A model generated the notes under the pieces. It was given only the letters and a program-made list of their open reading frames with translations. It was not told the DNA's origin and did not search any database. Positions 44,657 to 53,381 of a stretch of 64,000 nt of DNA are shown piece after piece. The translations under genes were made by a program, and so were the position numbers. This stretch comes from an uncultured Prochlorococcus sp. (GTDB lineage: Bacteria > Cyanobacteriota > Cyanobacteriia > PCC-6307 > Cyanobiaceae): contig CABZNT010000006.1 in assembly GCA_902527105.1 (NCBI GenBank), positions 32,782 to 96,781 of the forward strand. The letters run 5' to 3'. Numbering within the stretch: the first letter of the stretch is position 1; every line of letters begins with the position of its first letter.

Positions 44657-46087
44657 TTGGAAAAACGTTTAAGACTAGCCCCGAGTCCAACGGGTTTATT
44701 TCATATTGGGACAGCGCGAACAGCACTATTCAATTGGTTGTATGCACAAAAAATAGGTGGAAAATTTCTTATCAGAATAGAAGATACAGATTTTCTTCGA
44801 TCTAAATCTGAATATACAAAAAACATCTTAGATGGCTTGAAATGGCTTGGACTTAAATGGGATGAAGAACCTATAAAGCAAAGTGACCGAATTTCGATTC
44901 ACAAAAGTTATATCAAAAAACTATTGGAATGTGGAGCTGCATATAGGTGCTTTACATCAGAAGATGAAATATCTGAATTAAGAGAAGAACAAAAAAAGAA
45001 AGGATTACCTCCAAAGCATGATAATAGACACAGAAGTCTTACAAAAGAAGAAATAGAAACATTCATATCCCAAGGGCGGACTTCAGTAATAAGATTTAAG
45101 ATTGATGAAAAAATCGATATTAAATGGGTAGATCAGATAAGAGGCGAAATTAAATGGCAAGGGAAGGATTTGGGCGGTGATTTAGTTTTATCAAGAAGGG
45201 CTAAAGGATATGAGATTGGTGATCCTTTGTATAATCTTGCAGTTGTAGTTGATGATAATTTCATGAATATTACTCACGTTGTAAGGGGTGAAGACCATAT
45301 CTCGAATACTGCAAAACAAATATTGATTTACAAAGCATTAAATTTTAATTTGCCAACTTTTTCGCATACACCCTTAATACTAAACAGCGAAGGGAAAAAA
45401 TTATCCAAGAGAGATTGCGTTACTTCAATCGACGAATTTAGAGAAATGGGATATTTACCTGAGGCCTTATCGAACTATATGGCATTTTTAGGTTGGTCTC
45501 CAAAATCTGCCGACAGAGAAATACTTTCACTTGAAGAGATATCTGAAATTTTTGACTTATCAGAAATAAATAAAGCTGGAGCCAAATTTAATTGGGAAAA
45601 ACTCAACTGGATTAATTCTCAATATATAAAAGATATGGAATCAATAAAGTTAATTGAGATCATAAGAAAATACTGGGATGAAAATGATTGGGAGCCGCCA
45701 TCTCAAGAATGGGCTAATAAATTAACAATTTTGATTAGAGACTCTATGACTCTTTTAAAAGATTCAATTGATCAATCAAAACCTTTTTTCTTAATACCTA
45801 CAATTCAAAAAGAAGGTCATGATTTTCTGGAAAACCGGGAAAGCAAATTATCTTTAAAACTAATCTTAAATTATTTAATTGAGCAAAATACTACAAAACT
45901 AAATAAAGAGAAAGCCAAAGAAATAATAAACGAAATCTCAAAAAAGCATAATATTAAAAAAGGGATATTAATGAAATCATTAAGAGTTGCCTTTTTTGGA
46001 TCTCTCAGTGGGCCAGATTTAATTCAAAGTTGGGAGCTTTTCGCTGAGAGTAAAACCGATAGAACCCGAATTGAAAGATGTCTTTAA
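44657..46087 (+). CDS. gltX: Glutamyl-tRNA synthetase
   Basis: GltX charges tRNA-Glu, which also feeds tetrapyrrole synthesis through glutamyl-tRNA reductase. The 476-residue class I enzyme has LAPSPTGLFHIGTAR (HIGH box), a VVDDNFMNITHVVRGEDH block and KKLSKRDC (KMSKS-like loop, about residue 250). The start is TTG at 44657, giving MEKRLRLAPSPTG, which fits the family start. The gap to tRNA-Asp is only 17 nt, so transcription likely comes through the tRNA. It abuts the convergent antiporter gene with no gap. Confidence 0.97.
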   Translation: MEKRLRLAPSPTGLFHIGTARTALFNWLYAQKIGGKFLIRIEDTDFLRSKSEYTKNILDGLKWLGLKWDEEPIKQSDRISIHKSYIKKLLECGAAYRCFTSEDEISELREEQKKKGLPPKHDNRHRSLTKEEIETFISQGRTSVIRFKIDEKIDIKWVDQIRGEIKWQGKDLGGDLVLSRRAKGYEIGDPLYNLAVVVDDNFMNITHVVRGEDHISNTAKQILIYKALNFNLPTFSHTPLILNSEGKKLSKRDCVTSIDEFREMGYLPEALSNYMAFLGWSPKSADREILSLEEISEIFDLSEINKAGAKFNWEKLNWINSQYIKDMESIKLIEIIRKYWDENDWEPPSQEWANKLTILIRDSMTLLKDSIDQSKPFFLIPTIQKEGHDFLENRESKLSLKLILNYLIEQNTTKLNKEKAKEIINEISKKHNIKKGILMKSLRVAFFGSLSGPDLIQSWELFAESKTDRTRIERCL

Positions 46088-47293
46088 TCAATCAAAATTA
46101 TTTTTTTGGCCTAATTTAAGTCTATTTACCAGAGGTTTAGCTGAAAGGCCTTGTATTCCTACTGTCATCAAAATAGTAAGAAAAACTAAACCTTGTAGAC
46201 GGCCAGCTCCAAGGATACCAGCCTGCTCTAATCTGATAGAAAAAAGAGAAGCTACAGCTGCAGTAACAATACCTCTTGGGGCTAACCAGGCTAAAAATAT
46301 TTTTTCTTTTAAGTTCAAGTCTCTCCCCATTGTTGCTATCCAGATAGAGAAAGGGCGAACAATTACCATCAACATAAAAACGCAAACAACCCCTCCCCAG
46401 CCTAGCGGACTTAATTCACCCCAAGAAACGTCAGCGGCCAAAAGAGGGAAAAGAACTGTTATTGCTAATTGAGCTAATTCACCTATTAGATTATCCAATC
46501 TCTCCTTATCTATAACTTCTCTTTTGCCTACAATAAAACCTGCCGCTACTGAAGCCGGCAAGCCTGATTCTGGTAAAAAATATTCGCAAATTCCATACAC
46601 AAGAAAAATAAATCCAAGGGTAACTTGAAGCTCTATACCAAATGAGGCTTCATTTTTTATTTTTTTTAAAATTTCTGATAGTAACCATCCTGCACTTAAT
46701 CCGATTAGAACTCCTCCCCCTAATCTTTGCATTAATGCTATAAATACATCGTTAATCCCACGAAGGTCTCCTAAAGTCAATTCTAAAAGCAGTAATGCTA
46801 GTACTGCACCAATTGGTTCAAGCAGCAACCCCTCAGCTTTTAAAACTTCCGAGAGTGGGGAAGCTAATTTTATTTGTTCCACTAATGGAGAGACAACTGT
46901 TGGTCCAGTAGCTAGAACTATGGCACTATATATTCCTGCGACTTGCCATGAGAGGCCAGCCAGCCAATGGGCAATGAAAATTCCAGCTGATAATGAAATA
47001 AAAAGTCTTACTAATGAAATTTTTAAAACAGTATTTCTTATATTTCCCTCAGGCAGTTTTAAATTTAATCCCCCTTCAAAAAGAACCAAACAGACCAAAA
47101 GCCCCACAATAGTTTCAAGCCCTTGCCCGAGATCTAAAGGCTCAACAAGTCCCAATCCTGATCTTCCAATTAATAATCCAGAAAGCAATAAAATAACAAC
47201 ACTTGGGAATCCTGTAAAAGAAGAAAATAATCGAGCGCAAGCACCTGCAAATACAGTTATCCCCCAAAGTAATCCTAGCCTTTCAGGCGTCAT
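46088..47293 (-). CDS. Monovalent cation:proton antiporter, CPA family (NhaP type)
   Basis: The 401-residue protein has about twelve hydrophobic segments and CPA landmarks: a LFEGGLNLKL segment (about 74-83), ATGPTVVSPL (about 125-134, position of the NhaP ATDPT-like motif) and ASVAAGFIVGK, with a WLAPRGIVTAAVASL segment (about 335-350). The family exchanges Na+ or K+ for protons to control pH and salt. The usual DP acid pair is GP here (ATGPT), as in the CPA1/2 group with non-electrogenic or altered stoichiometry, which makes ion specificity uncertain. It abuts gltX at the 3' end. Confidence 0.87.
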   Translation of the reverse strand: MTPERLGLLWGITVFAGACARLFSSFTGFPSVVILLLSGLLIGRSGLGLVEPLDLGQGLETIVGLLVCLVLFEGGLNLKLPEGNIRNTVLKISLVRLFISLSAGIFIAHWLAGLSWQVAGIYSAIVLATGPTVVSPLVEQIKLASPLSEVLKAEGLLLEPIGAVLALLLLELTLGDLRGINDVFIALMQRLGGGVLIGLSAGWLLSEILKKIKNEASFGIELQVTLGFIFLVYGICEYFLPESGLPASVAAGFIVGKREVIDKERLDNLIGELAQLAITVLFPLLAADVSWGELSPLGWGGVVCVFMLMVIVRPFSIWIATMGRDLNLKEKIFLAWLAPRGIVTAAVASLFSIRLEQAGILGAGRLQGLVFLTILMTVGIQGLSAKPLVNRLKLGQKNNFD

Positions 47294-47456
47294 ATAAAAT
47301 TATAAATAATAAAAATACTAATTATTTTGATTAAATCAATAATCTTATCTCAAGTCCAATAAATACAATACTTTTTAATTTAATTCATCGGCTAAACAAG
47401 AGTAATTTTTATTAAATCTTTCAAAACTACTTTTAAGAAAATGAATTTTATCTCTA

Positions 47457-47633
47457 TTAAGAAAACTGGCTTATTAAAGCAATAATTATAAAAATAATTC
47501 CTATACCAACAGTTGCCATCCTTCCATTCCATATTTCAGCTTGAGGGGTAAAACCTCTTTTCCACAAATTTAGTTCCTTTTTATCAACGAAGTTTTTTGT
47601 TTCTTTAATCTCTATTTTAGGTTGTTTGTTCAT
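47457..47633 (-). CDS. hli: High-light-inducible protein (Hli/SCP, single-helix CAB-like)
   Basis: This 58-residue frame, starting ATG at 47631-47633, has the HLIP core RGFTPQAEIWNGRMATVGIG: the ExxNGRxA pattern binds chlorophyll and pairs helices. A single membrane segment follows (about 38-55) and a short tail. Hli proteins bind chlorophyll and carotenoid and protect photosystems under stress. Its start is 5 bp after the tsaD stop, so it is probably in a tsaD-hli transcript, perhaps also with a promoter inside tsaD. No terminator is obvious after it; the next 163 bp to the antiporter start appear empty. Confidence 0.93.
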   Translation of the reverse strand: MNKQPKIEIKETKNFVDKKELNLWKRGFTPQAEIWNGRMATVGIGIIFIIIALISQFS

Positions 47634-47638
47634 TGAAG

Positions 47639-48709
47639 TTAGAAAGGAGGATTTTCTTCATAAAGGGTATTTGCTTGTTCAATTGATAGTCTTCCTGCGA
47701 CTCCTAATTTAAGGGAACTTAAATGATCCTTAAATTTGATCCTGAACAACGCCGCCGCTCCGATCATTGCAGCATTATCTGTACAAAGATCAAGGGGAGC
47801 TAAATGAACTTTAATAGATTTTTTCCTAGCTTCACTAATCATCATTTTTCTTAATGTATTGTTAGCAGCCACTCCCCCAACCACAACAACATTATCCAAA
47901 CTATGATCATCTGCACATTTTATTGTTCTCTCTACCAAGACCTCTGCCACTACTCTCTCAAAACTTGCTGCAATATCATGAATTGGAACGGTCTTTCCAT
48001 CCAAGTTTATTCTCTCAACTAATCTTAATACAGCAGTTTTTAGACCACTAAAAGAGAAATCATACTTAAGAAATCCACCTTTTTTATCAGAAATCTTACA
48101 TTTTGGTAAATTAAATTTCATTGGATCCCCATTTTTAGCAATCTTTTCAATTGCCGGTCCTCCTGGATAACTAAGACCTAATAGTCTGCCAACTTTATCA
48201 AAGGCTTCTCCAGCAGCATCATCAAAACTTTTCCCAAGTCTTTGCATTCTCCTTCTTTCATCAACCTTTATCAATTCAGTATGCCCACCGCTAACAAGTA
48301 ATGTAAGAAAGGATTTCTTTGGATAGTTTTCTGAAAAGAGAATTGAAGATAAGTGCCCCTCCAAATGATGAATTCCCAAAAATGGTTTTGAATGCAACAT
48401 GCAAAGTGATCTTGCAGTTATGGAGCCAACTCGTAAACAACCAACTAATCCAGGAGCTACAGTTGATGCAATATAATCGACTTCCTCAATTTTGATTTTT
48501 GATTCTTCTAAAGCCTTATCTAAAACAAAAGGTAATGACTCTAAATGCTTTCTAGCTGCGAGTTCAGGCACAACTCCTCCCCATTTTGAATGATCTTCAA
48601 TTTGAGAGGCAATTATATTTGAATGTATTCTGAAAGTATCACCAATATTAGAAACTATTGAGACAGATGTCTCATCACAACTTGTTTCAATAGCTAAAAC
48701 TTTATGCAT
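47639..48709 (-). CDS. tsaD: tRNA N6-threonylcarbamoyladenosine transferase (TsaD/Gcp)
   Basis: TsaD transfers the threonylcarbamoyl group to A37 of ANN-reading tRNAs. The 356-residue protein starts LAIETSCDETSVSIV, has the metal motif HHLEGH (about residue 115), SFSGLKTA and GGVAANNTLR, all family signatures of the ASKHA fold. Usual length. hli follows 5 bp downstream and psaF diverges 74 bp upstream. Confidence 0.97.
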   Translation of the reverse strand: MHKVLAIETSCDETSVSIVSNIGDTFRIHSNIIASQIEDHSKWGGVVPELAARKHLESLPFVLDKALEESKIKIEEVDYIASTVAPGLVGCLRVGSITARSLCMLHSKPFLGIHHLEGHLSSILFSENYPKKSFLTLLVSGGHTELIKVDERRRMQRLGKSFDDAAGEAFDKVGRLLGLSYPGGPAIEKIAKNGDPMKFNLPKCKISDKKGGFLKYDFSFSGLKTAVLRLVERINLDGKTVPIHDIAASFERVVAEVLVERTIKCADDHSLDNVVVVGGVAANNTLRKMMISEARKKSIKVHLAPLDLCTDNAAMIGAAALFRIKFKDHLSSLKLGVAGRLSIEQANTLYEENPPF

Positions 48710-48783
48710 TTTTGATTCAACTTGTTCTATTTTAATATTAATTTCTTACTTAATACACTATAAGGAATTAAAGATTGCAACTT

Positions 48784-49338
48784 ATGAAATTCTTTTTTTC
48801 AATCATAACCTCAGTTTTTCTGTTCCTCGGAATTACTCCAATTGCTCTAGCTGCCAATGGGCCTGCCTTAAACGCAGATAGAGCTAGCACAGAATATACC
48901 GCTTCAGCCCTCACAAAATGCTCTGAAAATCCTAAATTCATTGAGAGAGCAAATTCTGCAACTACTCAAAAAGACATAGCAAGATTTGAAAGATATGGAA
49001 AAGCATCATGCGGAGATGATGGTCTTCCTCATTTAATAATTGGGCCTCCGCTTGAGCCATGGGGGGCTCTTCTAAATAGGGGTCATGAAGGAGATTTACT
49101 TATTCCTGGAGTATTGTTCATTTACATTGCTGGAATTATAGGTTGGTCAGGAAGAGAGTATCTCATTGAATCAAAAAAGACTAAGAATCCAGCAGATCTT
49201 GAGATCATTATTGACCTCGACTTAGCTAGAAAATGTCTTGTAAAAGGAGCGCAATGGCCTCTTCTTGCTAATAAACAAGGTAGGAATGGAGATTTAAGAG
49301 AGAAAGATAACAATATTACACTTAATGGTCCTCGCTAA
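48784..49338 (+). CDS. psaF: Photosystem I reaction centre subunit III (PsaF)
   Basis: PsaF sits at the lumenal side of photosystem I and in algae docks plastocyanin or cytochrome c6. From the ATG at 48784 the protein has a signal peptide (about 1-23, ending ALA), a lumenal domain with paired cysteines (TKCSENP and ASCGDDG) and one membrane segment (about 105-123, PGVLFIYIAGIIGWSGREY). A TTG at 48775 lies 8 bp after an AAGGA sequence and could be the true start, adding three residues. psaJ follows 28 bp downstream. Confidence 0.96.
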   Translation: MKFFFSIITSVFLFLGITPIALAANGPALNADRASTEYTASALTKCSENPKFIERANSATTQKDIARFERYGKASCGDDGLPHLIIGPPLEPWGALLNRGHEGDLLIPGVLFIYIAGIIGWSGREYLIESKKTKNPADLEIIIDLDLARKCLVKGAQWPLLANKQGRNGDLREKDNNITLNGPR

Positions 49339-49366
49339 ACATCCTTAAAAAACTTTCATAAAACAA

Positions 49367-49501
49367 ATGTTCAAAATTCTAAACACAAAATTTGTCAGAT
49401 CTGCTCCAGTGGTAGCAGCAATTTGGCTAAGCCTTACAGCTGGAATAATTATTGAATTTAATAGGTTTTTCCCAGATTTACTATTCCATCCAATGAGTTG
49501 A
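49367..49501 (+). CDS. psaJ: Photosystem I subunit IX (PsaJ)
   Basis: The 44-residue frame ([20 protein letters not shown]...) has one membrane helix and ends [11 protein letters not shown], with the FNRFFPD motif typical of PsaJ. PsaJ binds chlorophylls at the edge of the PSI core next to PsaF. It is encoded 28 bp after psaF and is followed directly by a hairpin terminator (49511-49546). Confidence 0.93.
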   Translation: MFKILNTKFVRSAPVVAAIWLSLTAGIIIEFNRFFPDLLFHPMS

Positions 49502-49510
49502 TAATTAGAA

Positions 49511-49546
49511 AATAATCAAGTTTTTATTAACTTGATTATTTTTTTT
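49511..49546 (+). terminator. Intrinsic terminator after psaFJ, overlapping the gmk 3' end
   Basis: The arms AATAATCAAGTT (49511-49522) and AACTTGATTATT (49529-49540) pair over 12 bp with a 6-nt loop and are followed by six T residues (49541-49546). Since gmk ends at 49516, the hairpin also includes its last codons, so it may serve both convergent transcripts, with a weaker T-run on the minus side. It is the clearest terminator in the window. Confidence 0.85.
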
Positions 49547-50070
49547 GCTGTTTCATCTACATTGTGATTTGTTAATGCAAAATCAAATTCATTTGATACT
49601 GAAATCTCATAATTAGCCCTTGAGAGTCTTTTTTTAATTGCCTCTTCTTTTTCTGTACCTCTATTTCTTATTCTTCTCTCTAACTCTTCTTTATCCGGCG
49701 GAAGTAAAAATATTGACTGTGAATTAGGAAACTTTTTTTTTATTTGCCTTGCCCCCTCTACTTCAATTTCAAGTAGTACGGTAAATCCCTTTTTTATTTT
49801 CTCATTAACAGAAGACAAAGGCGTTCCATAGTAGTTTCCAGCAAATTGAGCCCATTCAAGGAAAAGATTTTGTTCAATCATTTCTTTAAACTTTTCTTGG
49901 TTTAAGAAATAATAATTTTCTCCGTCCTTCTCTCCCTCTCTAGGTTCTCTAGTAGTTGCAGATATTGAAAGCCAAAAATTTTTTTCTTTACATAGTATTT
50001 CTTTAACAACTGTTCCTTTACCTACCCCGCTGGGTCCAGTAAGGATAATAAGTTTTTTTTGATTTTTCAT
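49516..50070 (-). CDS. gmk: Guanylate kinase
   Basis: Gmk makes GDP from GMP with ATP. The 184-residue protein has Walker A LTGPSGVGKGTV near the N-terminus, SATTREPREGEKDGENY for GMP binding, and LLEIEVEGARQIK, as in the family. The C-terminal ten codons lie inside the psaFJ terminator hairpin. Its start is 48 bp from the divergent rqcH-like gene. Confidence 0.96.
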   Translation of the reverse strand: MKNQKKLIILTGPSGVGKGTVVKEILCKEKNFWLSISATTREPREGEKDGENYYFLNQEKFKEMIEQNLFLEWAQFAGNYYGTPLSSVNEKIKKGFTVLLEIEVEGARQIKKKFPNSQSIFLLPPDKEELERRIRNRGTEKEEAIKKRLSRANYEISVSNEFDFALTNHNVDETAKKIIKLIKT

Positions 50071-50118
50071 ATTAAATTTTTTACAGTAAAATAGACATCT
50101 TGTGAATTAAAAATAATA

Positions 50119-51843
50119 ATGCAAAAAGGTGTTCCACAGATAATGGATATTACATCTATTAGATCTGTCTTGCATTATTTGACAAAGAACATCTTACCTA
50201 CAAAGTTTGAGACTGCCCAACAACCAGAGCCTAATACAATTCAATTATGTTTCAGAGGAGTTGATTCTCAAACATGGTTAGAAGTTTCATGGAATGGAGA
50301 CTCTCCAAGAATACTAAAGATAAATAAGCCAGAAAAGATTGGGAGAGAAAGCACACTTTCTAAACAAATAAGATACGGATTAAAGTATATGGCTTTAATT
50401 TCGATTGATCAAGATGATTTCGAGAGAGTTATAAAATTTAGTTTTGCAAAAAAACCTGGAGATGAAATTAATAAGTATTTAATTTTTGAATTAATGGGAA
50501 AACATAGTAATATTTTTTATCTGGATAATAAACACAAAATAATTGCCGTTGGTAAACAAATTAAATCAAGTCAATCTAGTTTTAGAACAATTTCAACAGG
50601 ATCAATTTATTCTGGCCCTCCAGTCAATCTCAAAAAACAACCTAGAGAAGATGAGTCTTTTCAATCTTGGAAAGACTCAATTTCAATAGTACCTGAGTCT
50701 TTGAAATACTGTTTAATAAATACCTATCAAGGAGTAAGCCCTATCCTCACAAAACAACTAGAGATTGTTAGCGCAACTGTTAATTCAGAAATAATGGAAA
50801 AAAATATTGATTTCATTTGCAACTCAGACTTAAAGGAGATATTTAAAAATTGGAAGATTTGGGTAAACAGGTTTAAAAACAATAACTTTAATTTTTCTAC
50901 ATTCAACAAAGATTTTTATTGCGTTTGGTTTTTTGATAAGGAAATTAATTGCGAAAATAAAATAGATTTATGCACAAGCTTAGAGAATTATTATGATTAT
51001 CATCTGAAACAAAAAAAACTTGAATTATTGGGAAAGAAGATTGAAGGGATAATTTTTAAACAGACTAATACTGAGAAAAAGAATTTAAATATTCAATATG
51101 ATCTTCTGACAAAATCAGAAAACTACGAGATATATAAAGAAAAAGCTGATAACATATTTGCTTCACATGAAATTAAAAAACAAGACATTATAAAGGGACA
51201 AAAACTATATAAAAAATCAAAAAAACTAAAGAGATCTAGAGAATTAATAAAAGAAAGATTAAGTATTTACAAAACAAACATAGAGAGATTAGACGAATTC
51301 ACTACGCTTCTAGAAAATTTAAATTCTTTAAATCATGAAAAACTTTCTATGAGAATCAAACTACTAGAAGAAATTATGGAAGAAATTTGTAACGAGTTTA
51401 AAATCAATATTAAGAAGCAAAGAGAAGATCAGAAAAGTACATATGAGATAGAGTCTTCACCAATTCAAGTTGACACTCCCACAGGATTAAAGCTTCAGGT
51501 AGGGCGAAATATGAGGCAAAATGATTTAATAAGCTTTAAGTTCTCAAAAAAAGGCGATTTATGGTTTCATGCACAGGAATCACCAGGCAGTCATGTAGTT
51601 TTGAAGTCTTCATCTCAAGTGGCATCTGAACAAGATCTTCAAATAGCTGCAGATTTAGCTGCTTTATTTAGTAAGGCAAAAAGAAACATTAAAGTTCCAA
51701 TTAATTTAGTAAAGATTAAAGATTTGCAAAAAATCAAAAACGGAGGGCCGGGTTGCGTTTCTTTTAAAAATGGAGAAATTATTTGGGGAAATCCTACAAG
51801 AGGAGAAGATTACATTAAAAAAAATCTTAAAACAGTAATTTAG
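50119..51843 (+). CDS. RqcH/NFACT family ribosome quality-control protein
   Basis: The 574-residue protein has the NFACT-N domain (MDITSIRSVLHYLTKNILP), a central coiled-coil region rich in Lys and Glu (about 300-430) and a C-terminal NFACT-R domain with VGRNMRQNDLISFKFSKKGDLWFHAQESPG and GSHVVLKS. RqcH (Rqc2 in yeast) binds stalled 50S-peptidyl-tRNA complexes and adds alanine tails. The gene may start at ATG 50119 or at the ATG eight codons later, which would match the family start. It precedes the small membrane protein by 29 bp. Confidence 0.87.
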   Translation: MQKGVPQIMDITSIRSVLHYLTKNILPTKFETAQQPEPNTIQLCFRGVDSQTWLEVSWNGDSPRILKINKPEKIGRESTLSKQIRYGLKYMALISIDQDDFERVIKFSFAKKPGDEINKYLIFELMGKHSNIFYLDNKHKIIAVGKQIKSSQSSFRTISTGSIYSGPPVNLKKQPREDESFQSWKDSISIVPESLKYCLINTYQGVSPILTKQLEIVSATVNSEIMEKNIDFICNSDLKEIFKNWKIWVNRFKNNNFNFSTFNKDFYCVWFFDKEINCENKIDLCTSLENYYDYHLKQKKLELLGKKIEGIIFKQTNTEKKNLNIQYDLLTKSENYEIYKEKADNIFASHEIKKQDIIKGQKLYKKSKKLKRSRELIKERLSIYKTNIERLDEFTTLLENLNSLNHEKLSMRIKLLEEIMEEICNEFKINIKKQREDQKSTYEIESSPIQVDTPTGLKLQVGRNMRQNDLISFKFSKKGDLWFHAQESPGSHVVLKSSSQVASEQDLQIAADLAALFSKAKRNIKVPINLVKIKDLQKIKNGGPGCVSFKNGEIIWGNPTRGEDYIKKNLKTVI

Positions 51844-51872
51844 TTTATAATAAAAAAAATTTTTAAATCTAA

Positions 51873-52133
51873 ATGTTTGATTTTCTTTTAGGCACTCATG
51901 AATTTTTAGGAAATCATAGTTTTCCAGAATTTATTGTTGGATATCTATTTGGTGCTGCATTAATAATTGGAGCTCCTACTGTTTTCTTACTACTTGCCTT
52001 CGTAAGCGCTTTAATGAAAACAAATGGGAAAATGGGTGGATATAGAGAATATGAAACTTATGGCGAATCATCTTTAAATGATGCCCCTCCTTTCTTATTA
52101 CCAGATCCAACAAATCCTAAATTAAGCAAATAA
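51873..52133 (+). CDS. Small single-pass membrane protein, unknown
   Basis: The 86-residue protein has a short N-terminus with two His residues, a hydrophobic segment (about 22-48, VGYLFGAALIIGAPTVFLL) and a soluble C-terminal tail ending PDPTNPKLSK. I do not recognise the family. It sits between the RqcH-like gene (29 bp) and tatC (80 bp) and is probably thylakoid or cytoplasmic membrane bound. Codon and residue use (Gly, Pro, Tyr) argue for a real gene. Confidence 0.7.
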   Translation: MFDFLLGTHEFLGNHSFPEFIVGYLFGAALIIGAPTVFLLLAFVSALMKTNGKMGGYREYETYGESSLNDAPPFLLPDPTNPKLSK

Positions 52134-52213
52134 TTAAGTTTATCGAAAAATAAGTTGGACTTTGACAATAGTAGTTTTAAACCTTTTTCTTACACAATTT
52201 TTATCAAATAATA

Positions 52214-52972
52214 ATGAGAGGTACAGGTCAAAGTGAAAAAAAATTATCAGATTCGATGACTTTTAGTGATCATTTAGAGGAGCTTCGTCAAAGGATACTA
52301 AACTCAATTTACTCAATACTTATTTCAATATTCTTTAGTTTTCTCATCATAAAGCCATTAATATCTTTTTTAGAAATTCCAGCTGGTGATATTCATTTAC
52401 TACAACTTGCTCCAGGAGAGTTTTTATTTGTCGCTATTAAAGTTGCAGGTTACAGCGGATTGATAGTTTCTATGCCTTATATTTTTTATCAAATAATATT
52501 ATTCATTTCTCCTGGTTTAACAAAACAAGAAAAAAGCCTTATCTTGCCTGCAGTTTTTGGTTCAGGTCTTCTATTTTTTTTAGGATTAATTTTTTCATGG
52601 TGGATATTAGTCCCTGCAGCAATAAATTTCTTCATTAATTTCGGTGCTGATATTGTTGAACCAACTTGGTCTATAGAAAGATATTTTGATTTTGTTCTCT
52701 TATTAATGTCTAGCACTGCAATAGCTTTTCAATTGCCAGTATTACAATTTATTCTTGGTTCTCTTGGAATAATCACAACAGAAAAAATGCTTTCAAATTG
52801 GAAGATAGTTGTAATTTCCTCTGCAATATTATCTGCAGTGATTACCCCTTCAACTGACCCATTGACTATGTCATTGCTATCTATATCGATTGTATTTTTA
52901 TTTTTTGTGGGTACTGGATTAACTTACTTATCAGAAAATCTTAAGTCAAAAACTCTTTCATCTTCTCATTAA
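52214..52972 (+). CDS. tatC: Sec-independent protein translocase TatC
   Basis: TatC is the signal-recognition core of the twin-arginine translocase for folded proteins. The 252-residue protein has six membrane segments, the MTFSDHLEELRQRI start of the conserved cytoplasmic region, the VSMPYIFYQII segment and LPVLQFILGSLGI, a typical TatC pattern. The Rieske protein PetC, a Tat substrate, is encoded two genes downstream. The 3' end overlaps the convergent DUF3067 gene by 32 bp. Confidence 0.95.
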   Translation: MRGTGQSEKKLSDSMTFSDHLEELRQRILNSIYSILISIFFSFLIIKPLISFLEIPAGDIHLLQLAPGEFLFVAIKVAGYSGLIVSMPYIFYQIILFISPGLTKQEKSLILPAVFGSGLLFFLGLIFSWWILVPAAINFFINFGADIVEPTWSIERYFDFVLLLMSSTAIAFQLPVLQFILGSLGIITTEKMLSNWKIVVISSAILSAVITPSTDPLTMSLLSISIVFLFFVGTGLTYLSENLKSKTLSSSH

Positions 52973-53258
52973 GATGTAATTGCAAGCTGACAGCTCTGCC
53001 TAACCTTGGCTTAGCATTGACTTTCTTTAGCCATTCCCTTACTTCTTCTGAATATCCACATCTATTTAAAATCTCGATTTTATCAGCTATCGATTTTTTA
53101 TATTCATCTTCACTTAAAGGGAATGATTCCTGTCCAAGAAACCCCCACATCATTTGAAAATACACGAATTTTCCTCTTCTAAAAAGTCTAAAATCATATT
53201 TTTTCCCCCAGCGATGAATCAAATAATGTATAACTTCATCTACTAGCAATGGGTTCAT
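52941..53258 (-). CDS. DUF3067 family protein
   Basis: The 105-residue soluble protein shows the cyanobacterial DUF3067 pattern: LVDEVIHYLIHRWGKKYDFRLFRRG at the start and FLGQESFPLSEDEYKKSI in the middle, as I remember it. Function is unknown. It lies between tatC (overlap of 32 bp at the 3' ends) and petC (123-bp divergent gap), so it could have a role linked to the b6f complex, which is inference from order only. Confidence 0.8.
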   Translation of the reverse strand: MNPLLVDEVIHYLIHRWGKKYDFRLFRRGKFVYFQMMWGFLGQESFPLSEDEYKKSIADKIEILNRCGYSEEVREWLKKVNAKPRLGRAVSLQLHLNEKMKEFLT

Positions 53259-53381
53259 TTAAATCAATTAATTAAGACTTCCTAAACTTTTACTTTAAAT
53301 TATTAAAAGTCCTATCTATTTGCAACAGAAATTGAACAATTTGCTCCATAATAACTAATAAATAACAGAACCAAGTAGCGA

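Noticed and set aside
46071..46472. 133-codon open frame crossing the gltX end
   Set aside because: It overlaps the antiporter on the opposite strand and the gltX 3' end; composition is unlike a protein.
46920..47297. 125-codon open frame on the + strand
   Set aside because: It lies opposite the antiporter gene with no family match; it is a shadow of that gene.
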